Shown piece after piece: positions 21,883-29,546 of a DNA stretch of 35,542 nucleotides. The notes beneath the pieces were generated by a model. It did not search any database and was not told the origin of the DNA. It was given only the letters and a program-made list of their open reading frames with translations. The position numbers were made by a program, and so were the translations under genes. The DNA is from a virus, in IMG/VR virus record IMGVR_UViG_3300042895_001659, positions 1 through 35,542 of that record. The stretch is one strand, 5' to 3'. Each line of letters begins with the position of its first letter. Position 1 is the first letter of the stretch.

Positions 21883-23133
21883 TTAGCCTCCGAAAACTAT
21901 TGACATTGCGATTGCTTTACCTGTTGAAACTGGAGTAGCCCATTTTAGACCAGTTGCTGTAGAAGAATCTACTGTAAGAACCTGATTGGCTGAACCTGCT
22001 GTAAGCCCACCAAGTGTGTTATCGGCAGTTCCGACAAGAAGGTCGCCTTTAGCATTAATGGTATTGACAAGGGCGCTAAATGGAGAAGCGCCAACTTCAA
22101 TCCAGTTTGTTCCGTAATAAACATAGGTACCACCCGTAAGTGAGTTGAACCAGATTTGTCCAGAAACAGGTGATGCTGGGGCGGAATCTTGCACACTGGC
22201 AGTTACGCCCGATGCACCAATTTCAATCCACGAAGAATCGTAATAAACAAATGTTTGGGCAGTATCGGTATCAAACCACATACTTCCTTCAAGTGGGGAT
22301 GCGGGGGCGGAAGAACTAGACACCATTCGTGCGCCCGTACCTACACCACCAACCTCAATCCATTGAGAGTCATAGTAAACAAATGTCTTGCCAACCGTAG
22401 AGTCAAACCAAAGTTGACCAGCCAATGGTGCTGCGGGGGCTGTATCAGAGATAGTTGCGCCACCAATAATTGTTTCAGGAACCCAAGCCGTACCATTCCA
22501 CTTCAAGAATTGCCCAGCGGATGCCACAGAAGCAGAAACGTCACCAATGTCATCCAAGGTATTAATAGTTGGGATGGTTCCGTTCACCCAACGAGTTCCA
22601 TCAAACTTTAGGAATTGACCGCTAACAGGGACGGTAAACAGAACATCAGAAAGGTCAGTAAGGTCTTCTACGAGGTCTGGTTCGCCACTTGCTTGCAACC
22701 AATGGCTATCGTAATAAATGTAAGTTTCTAGTGTTGTTGAGTTAAACCAAAGATCTCCTTCTGATGGAGAAGCGGGTGCGGTAGCAGAAACTTCTAGGCT
22801 TGCGCCGCCACCACCAAAGGATGCTGAGGCGGAAACAAACTTAGTACCATCAAACTTAAGAACTTGGTCAGTAGTCGCACCTGTTGGGTCAATCTCAATG
22901 TTGTCTACAAATAGAGTTGGTGTTTTAAAAGTGTCATCGGTGCGAAGAACATCAGCACCATCACGGTAAAGGTTTACATCTCCATTACCAGAACCAGGGC
23001 CCCAAGTAAGGCGACCGCCTGCTTCAATCTTTAAGCGAGCATATGTGTCAGCGTCAACAAATACGGTTATAGCCTCAGAACCAGCAGATGTTAACTGCTT
23101 GACAGTAATAGGTACTGTAAATTTCTGTGCCAC
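21883..23133 (-). CDS. Tail fibre with four YYDSxWIE repeats (416 aa)
   Basis: The N-terminal part (residues 1-130) has an unrelated beta region with LTWGPGSGNGDVNLYRDGAD, typical for fibre bases. It is followed by four copies of a roughly 35-residue unit, each with APASPxxGxxWF...YVYYDSxWIEVG (starting near residues 135, 230, 275, 315), interspersed with two FLKFDGTRWV/FLKWNGTAWV units. The end carries QVLTVDSSTATGLKW. The repeats are the same module that appears singly in other fibres (YETDT/GSAW). The start is GTG at 23131-23133, with GAGG only a few bases upstream, so initiation may be weak. Confidence 0.85.
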   Translation of the reverse strand: MAQKFTVPITVKQLTSAGSEAITVFVDADTYARLKIEAGGRLTWGPGSGNGDVNLYRDGADVLRTDDTFKTPTLFVDNIEIDPTGATTDQVLKFDGTKFVSASASFGGGGASLEVSATAPASPSEGDLWFNSTTLETYIYYDSHWLQASGEPDLVEDLTDLSDVLFTVPVSGQFLKFDGTRWVNGTIPTINTLDDIGDVSASVASAGQFLKWNGTAWVPETIIGGATISDTAPAAPLAGQLWFDSTVGKTFVYYDSQWIEVGGVGTGARMVSSSSAPASPLEGSMWFDTDTAQTFVYYDSSWIEIGASGVTASVQDSAPASPVSGQIWFNSLTGGTYVYYGTNWIEVGASPFSALVNTINAKGDLLVGTADNTLGGLTAGSANQVLTVDSSTATGLKWATPVSTGKAIAMSIVFGG

Positions 23134-23180
23134 GACCTCAATCGCTTCCTATGTTGTGACCCCGCAAGGTCTATTTGCTA

Positions 23181-24476
23181 TTAACCTACTACAACGATGG
23201 TGTAATCGTTAGCCGAAATCGTACCGTACAGAACAACTGACAGGGTGTCTGCGTTAGAACGGGTCACATCTCCAATTACCGTAGCACCAGTTGATACTTC
23301 ATAAATCTGCACGTTTACATCGGTTGTATTAAAGTTGTGGGTAACAGTGGTAGTTGAAACACCTGTACTGCTTGCGGCACAACCCTGTTTAGCAATACGG
23401 GCAAGTGCTGAGGTAGTTGTTGTAACTGCACCAGCGCTAGTTTTAATACCAAGGTTTGTACGAGCAGTTGCTGCATCACTTGCACCAGTACCACCGTCTG
23501 CAACAGCAACGTCTGTACCATTCCAAACACCTGTGGTAATTGTCCCGAGGGTTGTAATTGAAGACTGACCAACATAGTTTGCAGAAATGTCTACAGAATC
23601 AGCATTAACTGTAATGCGGTTTGTTGTACCAACCACATCAAGCGTATTTCCGCTCTTTGTGAGACCATCGCCAGCAATGACTTGACCAGCACCTGAGAAC
23701 TGAACAAAGGTTAACCCTGTTGTTCCAAGAGTAATCGTGTCGTTTGTTGTAAGAACAAAACCGTTGTCTCCGTTTACTGTACCTTCAGCAACGAAGGTAA
23801 ACATTCCTGTCGTAACTTTTGCTGATGTATTGGCATCAGTTGCGCGAGAGGCGGCACCAGAAGCAACCGCTACATAAATACCGTTTTCAGATGCTGTGCT
23901 CTGGTCTTTGAGGAGAACACGGTCACCAGCAACAAGTGTGACTCCATCAATTACGTCGCCTGCTTCAAGAGCCGAAGCGATTGCCACTGGAGCAACGGAG
24001 GCAACCCTTACTGAATCTTTGACATCAAGACCTTGACGAGCGGCATCAACATAACCCTTGGTGGCAATGTGTGCGGCATCTGTTGGGTCGGCAACTTTTG
24101 CGTTACCAGAGGCATCTCGCTTGACAAGTTTGCTTGCAGTTGCATCTGAGGTTGCATCTGTGAGCATCTGCCACATTGCGGCTGGCAATAGACCAGCACT
24201 ATCGGTATCAGCAACAGCGAGGGTAAGAGTGATTGTGCCGTTTGATTCAGATACGGTAAGGGCTTCAGCAATACCTGCACCACCACCTGAAACAATGGTG
24301 TGTGGTAGCGAGCGCCAAGCACTGTTTGCATAAACCTTAATTGTGTCAGTCGTGGACTGGTAAATTAAGCGGCCTTCAAAGTTACCACTTGATGGGTCTG
24401 CGCCCACAACCTCAAAGGTAGCGTTAATCAGTTGATTCTGATTAAGGTCAATATTAGTTAGAAACTTCTGAGCCAT
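23181..24476 (-). CDS. Tail fibre protein (431 aa)
   Basis: It begins AQKFLTNIDLNQNQLINATF, the usual start of a widespread phage fibre family; GRLIYQSTTDTIKVYANSAW follows, then PTDAAHIATKGYVDAARQGL and the conserved DSVRVASVAPVAI...DGVTLVAGDRVLLKDQ segment (about 150-195) with ENGIYVA, which I know from fibres of T4-like and other aquatic phages. The C-terminal half has NRITVNADSVDISANYVGQS and an HNFNTTDVNVQIYEV ending. AAGGA precedes the ATG. It is probably a main long fibre, since it is the longest non-glycine fibre here. Confidence 0.87.
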   Translation of the reverse strand: MAQKFLTNIDLNQNQLINATFEVVGADPSSGNFEGRLIYQSTTDTIKVYANSAWRSLPHTIVSGGGAGIAEALTVSESNGTITLTLAVADTDSAGLLPAAMWQMLTDATSDATASKLVKRDASGNAKVADPTDAAHIATKGYVDAARQGLDVKDSVRVASVAPVAIASALEAGDVIDGVTLVAGDRVLLKDQSTASENGIYVAVASGAASRATDANTSAKVTTGMFTFVAEGTVNGDNGFVLTTNDTITLGTTGLTFVQFSGAGQVIAGDGLTKSGNTLDVVGTTNRITVNADSVDISANYVGQSSITTLGTITTGVWNGTDVAVADGGTGASDAATARTNLGIKTSAGAVTTTTSALARIAKQGCAASSTGVSTTTVTHNFNTTDVNVQIYEVSTGATVIGDVTRSNADTLSVVLYGTISANDYTIVVVG

Positions 24477-24485
24477 TAAGTGTCC

Positions 24486-24944
24486 TTACGTGAGGTAGGC
24501 GTATCCTGAGAACGCTGATGTAAAGTTTACTACAACTTGTGTGGTGCTTACGTAGGTGACTTCTCCGATAACGACTGTTTTGGCGCTATCCACGATAGAT
24601 ACTGATGGGTATCCACCCAAAGCATGATTAATTGTCCATGTTGTAGAGGTTGTTCCTTGAGTATGTATGTGCCGAACGGAGGCTGGGTAAACAAGGTTTA
24701 ATACTTGGTTAGGCGCAATCCCTGTAATGCTGGCACTTGCGTCAGTGGCAACAGTAACCGTCCCAATAGATAGAGCGTTTGGGGGGCCAGCAACGCCTGG
24801 ATCGCTAACAATCAAATCTACAGTGGAAATTTCCCCAGTGACTAGAGACTCTACTGCCGCAGAATCTTGAAGAACTACTGTACTTTTTGGAGATGTAATG
24901 ACAACACTGGTGTCATCATCCAGAGTTAAGACATAATCAGGCAT
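24486..24944 (-). CDS. Fibre/baseplate-type protein (152 aa)
   Basis: Beta-rich N-terminal part (DYVLTLDDDTSVVITSPKST), then a collagen-like turn DPGVAGPPNALSIG, and a C-terminal domain HTQGTTSTTWTINHALGG with SVSIVDSAKTVVIGEVTYVS, ending SAFSGYAYLT. WTINHxLGxxPSVxxxD is a pattern found near the ends of fibre proteins. It overlaps the gene before it by 8 nt. A role in joining fibres to the tail is inferred from position at the head of the fibre series. Confidence 0.78.
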   Translation of the reverse strand: MPDYVLTLDDDTSVVITSPKSTVVLQDSAAVESLVTGEISTVDLIVSDPGVAGPPNALSIGTVTVATDASASITGIAPNQVLNLVYPASVRHIHTQGTTSTTWTINHALGGYPSVSIVDSAKTVVIGEVTYVSTTQVVVNFTSAFSGYAYLT

Positions 24945-25647
24945 ACGGGTTCGTGGAGATGGATGCGTCTACTGAAATGGTTCCAGCGGCTAGTCGTTCC
25001 CAGTCTCCTGCCGAATCTTGGACAAATAGATCAAAGGTATGAACTCCCGCTGGAATACTGTTTTTATCAGAAATATGCATTTCTAGAGTTACTCCTGCTT
25101 TTGGAGCCAAGTAACCCCTACTATTTGCCGTAAGTGCAACAATTGTATTTTCTGCTGGAATGGATGAATACCAACGTAGATCTAGTACCGTAGTGCCAGC
25201 AGTATTCTTTGCTTGCAAGTAGGCATTAGTGACAGCCTGTAACGTGCCAGTGCTGTCTTTCCATGTAAAAGTTTTGCGGAAATCCTCATATTGTTTCATA
25301 CGAAGTTCCATATATTGAGCCTCATCTCTATCAGTAACGGTGTCGCCTGTATTGACAGTAATGACCCCTTTAGTTACTTGATAGTAAACATCGTCATAAA
25401 CTGCTAAGACATCATACTCTAAGTTACCAATTGGCAACTCTAGTGTTTCTGCGGCGGTTAAGTACAGGCGAACATCCCCTGATCCGTTAACCGTTGCCGT
25501 GATGCTCTTCTTAGACTGGGTAGTTGTTTGTATCTGGGCTTTAACAGCACTAGGCACCATTTTCCTTCGCCTAGTCTTACTCTTAATACAAATTATACGA
25601 TCAAACGGCAAACCACGGGAGGCAGTGTAATTAACGGTTCGGGCCAT
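24937..25647 (-). CDS. Baseplate/upper-fibre-type protein (236 aa)
   Basis: The second half (about residues 105-236) looks like the beta-sandwich used at the N-terminus of BppU-type and related baseplate proteins: FTWKDSTGTLQAVTNAYLQA, GVTLEMHISD, SIPAGVHTFDLFVQDSAGDW, LAAGTISVD. The first half (SAVKAQIQTTTQSKKSITAT, VRLYLTAAETLELPIGN) is a second beta unit. TAAACT is 6 nt before the ATG and no Shine-Dalgarno is visible, so a leaderless promoter may start the large fibre operon here. By position this is the first gene of the fibre array. Confidence 0.8.
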   Translation of the reverse strand: MARTVNYTASRGLPFDRIICIKSKTRRRKMVPSAVKAQIQTTTQSKKSITATVNGSGDVRLYLTAAETLELPIGNLEYDVLAVYDDVYYQVTKGVITVNTGDTVTDRDEAQYMELRMKQYEDFRKTFTWKDSTGTLQAVTNAYLQAKNTAGTTVLDLRWYSSIPAENTIVALTANSRGYLAPKAGVTLEMHISDKNSIPAGVHTFDLFVQDSAGDWERLAAGTISVDASISTNPYA

Positions 25648-25653
25648 TGCAAC

Positions 25654-25659
25654 AGTTTA
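25654..25659 (-). promoter_or_regulatory. Leaderless -10 box TAAACT for 25647
   Basis: TAAACT ends 6 nt before the first gene of the fibre array; no Shine-Dalgarno is visible. It may drive the long fibre operon. Confidence 0.55.
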
Positions 25660-25667
25660 CTACAAGG

Positions 25668-25967
25668 CTACTGACCTTTTTTCTTCCTTGGAAAGTCATG
25701 CCCGACCTCTAGCATCTTCTTGCGAACAAAACTTTCCATGTTTTTAACGGCACGGTGGTCTGAAGGGGTGCTTGCCATGTGCACAATTCCATCATCCTTG
25801 ATACGCAGTTGAATGTGCCCGCTGTGTGTTTTATGACCCATCACTGGAGTGCTTGCTTGGCTTATACGGGAAAGCACCTCACGAAAAGGCTTATGGGTAG
25901 TTAGGGAGCGAATACGATCCTCACTAAGTGCATGTTGCTCCCAATTAAGGTTATTCTCACCAGCCAT
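25668..25967 (-). CDS. HicA-like small basic protein with shared N-terminal motif (99 aa)
   Basis: Residues about 43-85 resemble the dsRNA-binding-like fold of HicA-type proteins: GHKTHSGHIQLRIKDDG, then VHMASTPSDHRAVKN and a basic helix VRKKM. HicA toxins cleave mRNA through a histidine on this fold, and H51 would be the candidate; whether it is active is unknown. No HicB partner is recognisable. The N-terminus MAGENNLNWEQH belongs to the motif shared by several genes in this region. TAATCT lies 6 nt upstream of the ATG (leaderless type). It could equally be a simple nucleic-acid-binding protein. Confidence 0.6.
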   Translation of the reverse strand: MAGENNLNWEQHALSEDRIRSLTTHKPFREVLSRISQASTPVMGHKTHSGHIQLRIKDDGIVHMASTPSDHRAVKNMESFVRKKMLEVGHDFPRKKKGQ

Positions 25968-25973
25968 CCTTAA

Positions 25974-25979
25974 AGATTA
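25974..25979 (-). promoter_or_regulatory. Leaderless -10 box TAATCT for 25967
   Basis: TAATCT ends 6 nt before the ATG of the HicA-like gene. An AAGG directly next to the ATG is too close to serve as a Shine-Dalgarno. Confidence 0.52.
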
Positions 25980-26219
25980 CTACATGCGGTGTAACAGGGT
26001 ACGTTTCATCCGTGCATAGGCTTGCTCATACTCTTCTGTCTGCTCATCGGTGAATACACGAACTGCGTAGATACATGGGTCTCCACCCTGATCTAACTCC
26101 TCTTCTTCCTTATCGGAAGTGGGCAACCCATCGTGGATGTAGCAGGTTGGGTAAAGGCACCATTTATGATCAATCCCAATTGCTAACCATTCATCAAAAC
26201 CCATAAGTTGTTCTGACAC
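25980..26219 (-). CDS. Hypothetical protein with Cys/His cluster (79 aa)
   Basis: Unrecognised small protein. C21, C26, H29 and C49 (WCLYPTCYIHDGLP, DPCIYAVRVF) could bind a metal. The rest is acidic with an EEEELDQGG run and a helical end. I recall similar WCxxxxCxxHDG-DPC proteins from actinophages but no function. The start is GTG at 26217-26219 with AGGGAGA upstream. It lies between the HicA-like gene and a short ORF. Confidence 0.7.
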   Translation of the reverse strand: MSEQLMGFDEWLAIGIDHKWCLYPTCYIHDGLPTSDKEEEELDQGGDPCIYAVRVFTDEQTEEYEQAYARMKRTLLHRM

Positions 26220-26228
26220 ATTTTCTCC

Positions 26229-26387
26229 CTATTTTGAAACCGCTAATGTTACTTGATACTCCCCATATTCAGGTTGGTCAATAGCAGTTACCATCGCAGT
26301 CTTGAACCCTTGGGTGTGGGCTAGTGTAACAGCCTGTTCCTTTGCGTCAAGCATCTGGGGCGTAAAAATATGATAAGTGATTATCAT
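26229..26387 (-). CDS. Small protein, RNase E-inhibitor-B-like fold candidate (52 aa)
   Basis: The product is MIITYHIFTPQMLDAKEQAV, then TLAHTQGFKTAMVTAIDQPE and a final EYGEYQVTLAVSK. The pattern of a strand, an Ala-rich helix, GF...VT, PEYGEYQVTL resembles the short ferredoxin-like unit seen in RraB-type and small phage proteins. AGGA is 8 nt before the ATG, and the stop lies 8 nt before the next gene's GTG. No biochemical role can be assigned. Confidence 0.68.
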   Translation of the reverse strand: MIITYHIFTPQMLDAKEQAVTLAHTQGFKTAMVTAIDQPEYGEYQVTLAVSK

Positions 26388-26402
26388 GCCATTGTCCTAT
26401 CA

Positions 26403-26561
26403 TTAATAATCATATTTTGAAAACTTCTTTATTTTCTTCTTTTCTTTGCGATCATTAGAGGATTTACGGTTTTCTTTATGAATGTGCAAATCTTTGTAAT
26501 GTCCTTCTAAGTCATCTTCCTCTTGAAGAAACTGCTTACTTAAGTTATTATTTTGATTCAT
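26403..26561 (-). CDS. Small, highly charged protein (52 aa)
   Basis: Very polar ORF starting MNQNNNLSKQFLQEEDDLEG and ending in a Lys-rich run (RKEKKKIKKFSKYDY). No motif, membrane segment or Shine-Dalgarno is seen. Support comes from its position in a series of tightly spaced same-strand ORFs, and from the 14-nt overlap with the ORF before it. It might be a nucleic-acid-associated peptide; it may also be a chance frame. Confidence 0.45.
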   Translation of the reverse strand: MNQNNNLSKQFLQEEDDLEGHYKDLHIHKENRKSSNDRKEKKKIKKFSKYDY

Positions 26562-26685
26562 ATTTATTAAGAAGCAAGACTGACAACCTTTGTTCTAGTC
26601 TTTTGTTTTCTTGTACAAGGATTTGCCTAAAGCGATCCTTACCGTACTGGCCTAATCCATGTTGTTTTTTCATAACTTTAAGCAT
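26548..26685 (-). CDS. Very small ORF (45 aa)
   Basis: The frame begins MLKVMKKQHGLGQYGKDRFR and ends in a helical LeuGlu-rich segment (ENKRLEQRLSVLLLNKYESK). It lies 8 nt from the stop of the metallopeptidase-like gene and overlaps the next small ORF. TATACT adjoins the ATG directly, which is too close for a start at this codon, so translation could begin at Met5, or the ORF may not be used. I include it because the frame fills the gap and looks helical. Confidence 0.38.
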   Translation of the reverse strand: MLKVMKKQHGLGQYGKDRFRQILVQENKRLEQRLSVLLLNKYESK

Positions 26686-26693
26686 AGTATAAG

Positions 26694-27983
26694 TTAGAAC
26701 AACCTGATAGACAGGCTGCCATCCTTTCCTCTTATGACACCTGGTCTACTGTTCTTATTTTCTTCTTTTATTTCTCTTTGCCTTACTGCAACATGATCCA
26801 TGCGTTTTACGTTTACGCTCTTAGGTAATGGTGGTGCAGTTGGGGCAAGTTTTTCATAACCAGGAAGGGTGCTTTGCGTCTTTGGTGGCAGTGGTGCAGT
26901 GTAATGGGCGTGTACAGCCTGAGAATACTCTCCAACATCACCAAGACCTAATTGTTTTAAACCTTCACGGACATGGGGATGGTTCTCCACCATTTGACCT
27001 AAATACAGATGTCGGGCAGTAGTTGCGTACTTTGAGTTTTTTGCTGCTAACTTGCCAGTCTTTTCTTCTATATTTTGCCTTAAAGGCGCTAAGTGCTTGT
27101 CGGCAAGGGCATCCATATCTGGCAAAGACTCAATACCAGCCTTTCCATGCATAGCAACATGCAACCTAGTTGCTGCGTACAATGCTTGTTCGTGCCGATC
27201 TCTCCACCCTTTAAAGTTTACGCCGTAACCACCACCAGTTTTCTTAAGATCTAAAACCCGTTCATCATTTTCAATAGGGTTTAGGTAGCGCTCGTTTACC
27301 TCGTCACCACTCTCAAAATCCGTTGTTGTTCCAAACCTATCCTTATACCCATCTGCAACACCCTCAAACACAGGAGAGGTTACTACCTTACCTTTAGTAG
27401 TTGATTTGGCAGTTTCTATTTCTCGGTATCCAAGCCTTTTACCATTATATTGTGTTGTTCTAGCGCCTTGAGCACTTAGGTGATCTTGGTCTTCTTTATG
27501 ACCCCATTCGTGGGTAAATGTGTTTCCTAGGTCGTGATGTGATGCAGGGTCACCATGTACGTTATATGCGTTCATTACTATTTTGTTATCCCCAGCACTG
27601 TACTGTCCAGCCCGTTTAGTGGATCGCAGTCCTTCAACTCTAATTGGGTTTTTTTCCAACATAGTTTTTGAAATGTTAGTGGATGCTATTGCTTGAGGTA
27701 TATCCTTCTTTACAACCCCATATACAGAATATCTATGTAAGTTACCTATATCTGATGAGCCAATACTTGTTGCTTGTCTAATATCTTGTTCTCGTTGCTT
27801 AGATCCATACAGTGGATCATTACGAGACTGTGTTGCGGTATCTGGGTGGAAAAGTAAACCTTGTGGGTTTTTGGAGCGTGGCGTTCCACCAGACCCTCCA
27901 TAAGAGTGCGTATCTTCGTAAGGGGTTGTTTTGTCATCACCTTCAAAGTAAGTATTATTAAACTGTTCTCCAAGGTTAGGCAT
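26694..27983 (-). CDS. Predicted HExxH zinc metallopeptidase (429 aa)
   Basis: Residues 158-162 are HEWGH within NTFTHEWGHKEDQDH, a classic HExxH zinc-site. E207 in FEGVADGY, 45 residues further, is in the right place for the third, gluzincin-type ligand. The region before (DNKIVMNAYNVHGDPASHHD) gives the edge strand typical of these peptidases. N- and C-terminal parts are polar and unrecognised, ending with Pro-rich APTAPPLPKSV and RGKDGSLSIRLF. The gene has TATAAT 6 nt before its ATG. It sits among ADP-ribosyltransferase-like and other small accessory genes. Cleavage of a host protein or a virion protein is possible; substrate is unknown. Confidence 0.7.
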   Translation of the reverse strand: MPNLGEQFNNTYFEGDDKTTPYEDTHSYGGSGGTPRSKNPQGLLFHPDTATQSRNDPLYGSKQREQDIRQATSIGSSDIGNLHRYSVYGVVKKDIPQAIASTNISKTMLEKNPIRVEGLRSTKRAGQYSAGDNKIVMNAYNVHGDPASHHDLGNTFTHEWGHKEDQDHLSAQGARTTQYNGKRLGYREIETAKSTTKGKVVTSPVFEGVADGYKDRFGTTTDFESGDEVNERYLNPIENDERVLDLKKTGGGYGVNFKGWRDRHEQALYAATRLHVAMHGKAGIESLPDMDALADKHLAPLRQNIEEKTGKLAAKNSKYATTARHLYLGQMVENHPHVREGLKQLGLGDVGEYSQAVHAHYTAPLPPKTQSTLPGYEKLAPTAPPLPKSVNVKRMDHVAVRQREIKEENKNSRPGVIRGKDGSLSIRLF

Positions 27984-27989
27984 AGGTTA

Positions 27990-27995
27990 ATTATA
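27990..27995 (-). promoter_or_regulatory. Leaderless -10 box TATAAT for 27983
   Basis: TATAAT ends 6 nt before the ATG of the metallopeptidase-like gene, in the 17-nt gap after the zinc-ribbon gene. No Shine-Dalgarno is visible. Confidence 0.65.
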
Positions 27996-28000
27996 AACCA

Positions 28001-28174
28001 TTATCCACCGTTAGAGTAAAAACCCCTACCTACAAGGTTTACTGCTGGAGAAAAGTAAACAGGGCGCAATCTTTCATTACAGTCAGGACACAAGATTGTT
28101 CTTTGCTCATCGTAGATACTACGGGTTTCTTCGTGCCGATGGTCGTTTGAACACTTGTAAGCATATGTGGGCAT
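28001..28174 (-). CDS. FmdB-family-like zinc ribbon protein (57 aa)
   Basis: It begins MPTYAYKCSNDHRHEETRSI and has CPDCNERLRPVYFSPAVN followed by GRGFYSNGG, the length and ending typical for the FmdB/CxxC-CxxC-SSSS regulatory zinc ribbon. The first CxxC is altered: C8 is followed by SNDH, so a His probably takes part. Small zinc ribbons of this type are common in Actinobacteria and their phages, without a settled role. TAGTCT is 6 nt before the ATG, and the preceding stop is 12 nt upstream. Confidence 0.82.
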   Translation of the reverse strand: MPTYAYKCSNDHRHEETRSIYDEQRTILCPDCNERLRPVYFSPAVNLVGRGFYSNGG

Positions 28175-28180
28175 AGACAA

Positions 28181-28186
28181 AGACTA
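28181..28186 (-). promoter_or_regulatory. Possible leaderless -10 box TAGTCT for 28174
   Basis: TAGTCT is 6 nt before the ATG of the FmdB-like gene, adjoining the previous stop. It is a weaker match to TANNNT than TATACT. Confidence 0.45.
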
Positions 28187-28705
28187 CTACAGACTTTTTA
28201 GATTTCTTCTTGCTCTATGTTTTCCTTTGCTACCAAGTCCAGGCGCAGGTGCAGCAACCTTTCTGCTCCCTTGATCAAAAAATACTTCACCCTCACCCTC
28301 ATGACCTATTCCGATGATGTGTTCCCGAGGAACTAGGTAGATGTGGAGTTTGTTGTCTTGACCGTAGTGGTGGATGCCAAACTCTTCTTTATTTGGATTA
28401 TTGCCCGTCCACTCAGGGTATATAGAACCACTTCGTATTTTGGCACTTTTAGGAACACCACCTCTGTGGGTTACTTGAACCTGATCAGGAAGGTTAACTT
28501 CATTCTTTAGATGCTGTTGCAGGTTTTGGTAGGGTTCACCACTCCTGTCTTTTGCTTCGTGTAAGTACTCTTTAGGCCACTTAGTAGTGCCATGTGACCA
28601 TTGCTCTATATCACTCTCATAATCAGTACCTTCAAAGTATGGGGCATGTCCCTTTTCCCAACTTTCAGAAAACTGATCCCAATTAATACCTTCGTGTGCA
28701 GCCAT
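28187..28705 (-). CDS. ADP-ribosyltransferase-like protein, R-ExE type (172 aa)
   Basis: Residues 77-82 (VQVTHRGG) provide the candidate NAD-binding Arg (R81), and EGEGEVFF (136-143) resembles the ExE catalytic loop of arginine-specific ADP-ribosyltransferases, in which GExEVLLPxG is typical. The middle STS motif is not clear (SGSIYPEW at 92-99). The N-terminal region starts MAAHEGINWDQF, the motif shared by several accessory genes, and the C-terminus is basic (KGKHRARRNLKSL). T4-like phages use such enzymes (Alt, ModA) to modify host RNA polymerase and other proteins. Activity here is inference from motifs. The ATG overlaps the upstream stop. Confidence 0.6.
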   Translation of the reverse strand: MAAHEGINWDQFSESWEKGHAPYFEGTDYESDIEQWSHGTTKWPKEYLHEAKDRSGEPYQNLQQHLKNEVNLPDQVQVTHRGGVPKSAKIRSGSIYPEWTGNNPNKEEFGIHHYGQDNKLHIYLVPREHIIGIGHEGEGEVFFDQGSRKVAAPAPGLGSKGKHRARRNLKSL

Positions 28706-29367
28706 TACATGCCTGGGAGTCGTGGTTGATCGTAATATTCTTTAGGTGCTGGCTGCTTTGCAGGGCGGAGCATCTGTTTAAGGAACTGCTTGCCTGCCAT
28801 AACTTCTTTTTGAGGAATATAACCTTCATAAGCACCAGCCATGTCCAATACTTGTTTTGGATTACGCATAATCACGGGTGCTATATCTTCTGGTTCAGGT
28901 TCTTCAGTCCGTTCAGCATCTGTCAACATGTCAGGGTTAGACTCGTGTGGGACTGCTATACCCTTATTGACAGCAGTTTTAGACAGTGCGCTGCTAAATT
29001 TAGTTAAAGACGAGCCTGTTATCATCTGTGCATGTGGGTGGTCTTGTTGGGCTAGTGCCATGACCGTCATCATGTGGGGGCGAACACGCTTGTCTGCTCG
29101 CATACTGTCAACCGTAAGAGTTTCAGGAGTTCCGTGAAACAACTCGGTTGGGTACTTATGTGATCCAGATAGTCGGGTTGGGTAACCATCTTCACCAAAA
29201 TTAGGGTATTCCTGTGCTTTTTGGTAAGTAAACTTTGCTTCACCTACTGGATGTATAGGCTTTTCATCGTCAAGGCTTGAATAACTTCCTTCAGTACCAA
29301 CAACACCATATGTCCTGCGGCGCTTTGCATAACTGTCGTCAGGTACGTTTTTATAGTACTGAGCCAT
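28705..29367 (-). CDS. Hypothetical accessory protein with LFHGT motif (220 aa)
   Basis: The N-terminus is polar. Residues 76-80 are LFHGT, the start of a potential ADP-ribosyltransferase-type fold; the following MMTVMALAQQDHPHAQMITG and SSLTKFSSALSKTAVNKGIA do not show an evident second motif. The C-terminus is Pro-rich (PRLPGM). I recall related proteins in actinophages, but no function. AGAAGGA precedes the ATG by 6 nt. It lies between the ART-like genes at 28187 and 29546, which supports membership of the same accessory set. Confidence 0.6.
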   Translation of the reverse strand: MAQYYKNVPDDSYAKRRRTYGVVGTEGSYSSLDDEKPIHPVGEAKFTYQKAQEYPNFGEDGYPTRLSGSHKYPTELFHGTPETLTVDSMRADKRVRPHMMTVMALAQQDHPHAQMITGSSLTKFSSALSKTAVNKGIAVPHESNPDMLTDAERTEEPEPEDIAPVIMRNPKQVLDMAGAYEGYIPQKEVMAGKQFLKQMLRPAKQPAPKEYYDQPRLPGM

Positions 29368-29546
29368 TACTTATCCTTCTTCTTTGCTTTACGCTTCTCT
29401 AGAAGGTATTGTGGGTCACGCTTGGTAAACCCTGCGCTTTGATGGAGTTCGTCAATAGTGATAGGCTCACCGTCTATCCAGGTATGCCCTTTAGGGTTGG
29501 TGTTAGATTTCCAACGGAATTGGGGGCTTTCGTGCCTAGGGTCCAT
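29367..29546 (-). CDS. Small hypothetical protein (59 aa)
   Basis: Start chosen at the ATG 29544-29546, which overlaps the stop of the ADP-ribosyltransferase-like gene (TAATG). A longer frame with a TTG start exists at 29588, but would overlap the upstream gene by 43 nt. The product is MDPRHESPQFRWKSNTNPKG followed by HTWIDGEPITIDELHQSAGF and a Lys-rich tail (KRKAKKKDK). Unrecognised; the basic tail could bind nucleic acid. It is translationally coupled to the gene before it. Confidence 0.65.
   Translation of the reverse strand: MDPRHESPQFRWKSNTNPKGHTWIDGEPITIDELHQSAGFTKRDPQYLLEKRKAKKKDK

Noticed and set aside
25668-26219. HicAB toxin-antitoxin pair
   Set aside because: The neighbouring 79-residue protein does not look like HicB, so only a HicA-like fold is proposed.
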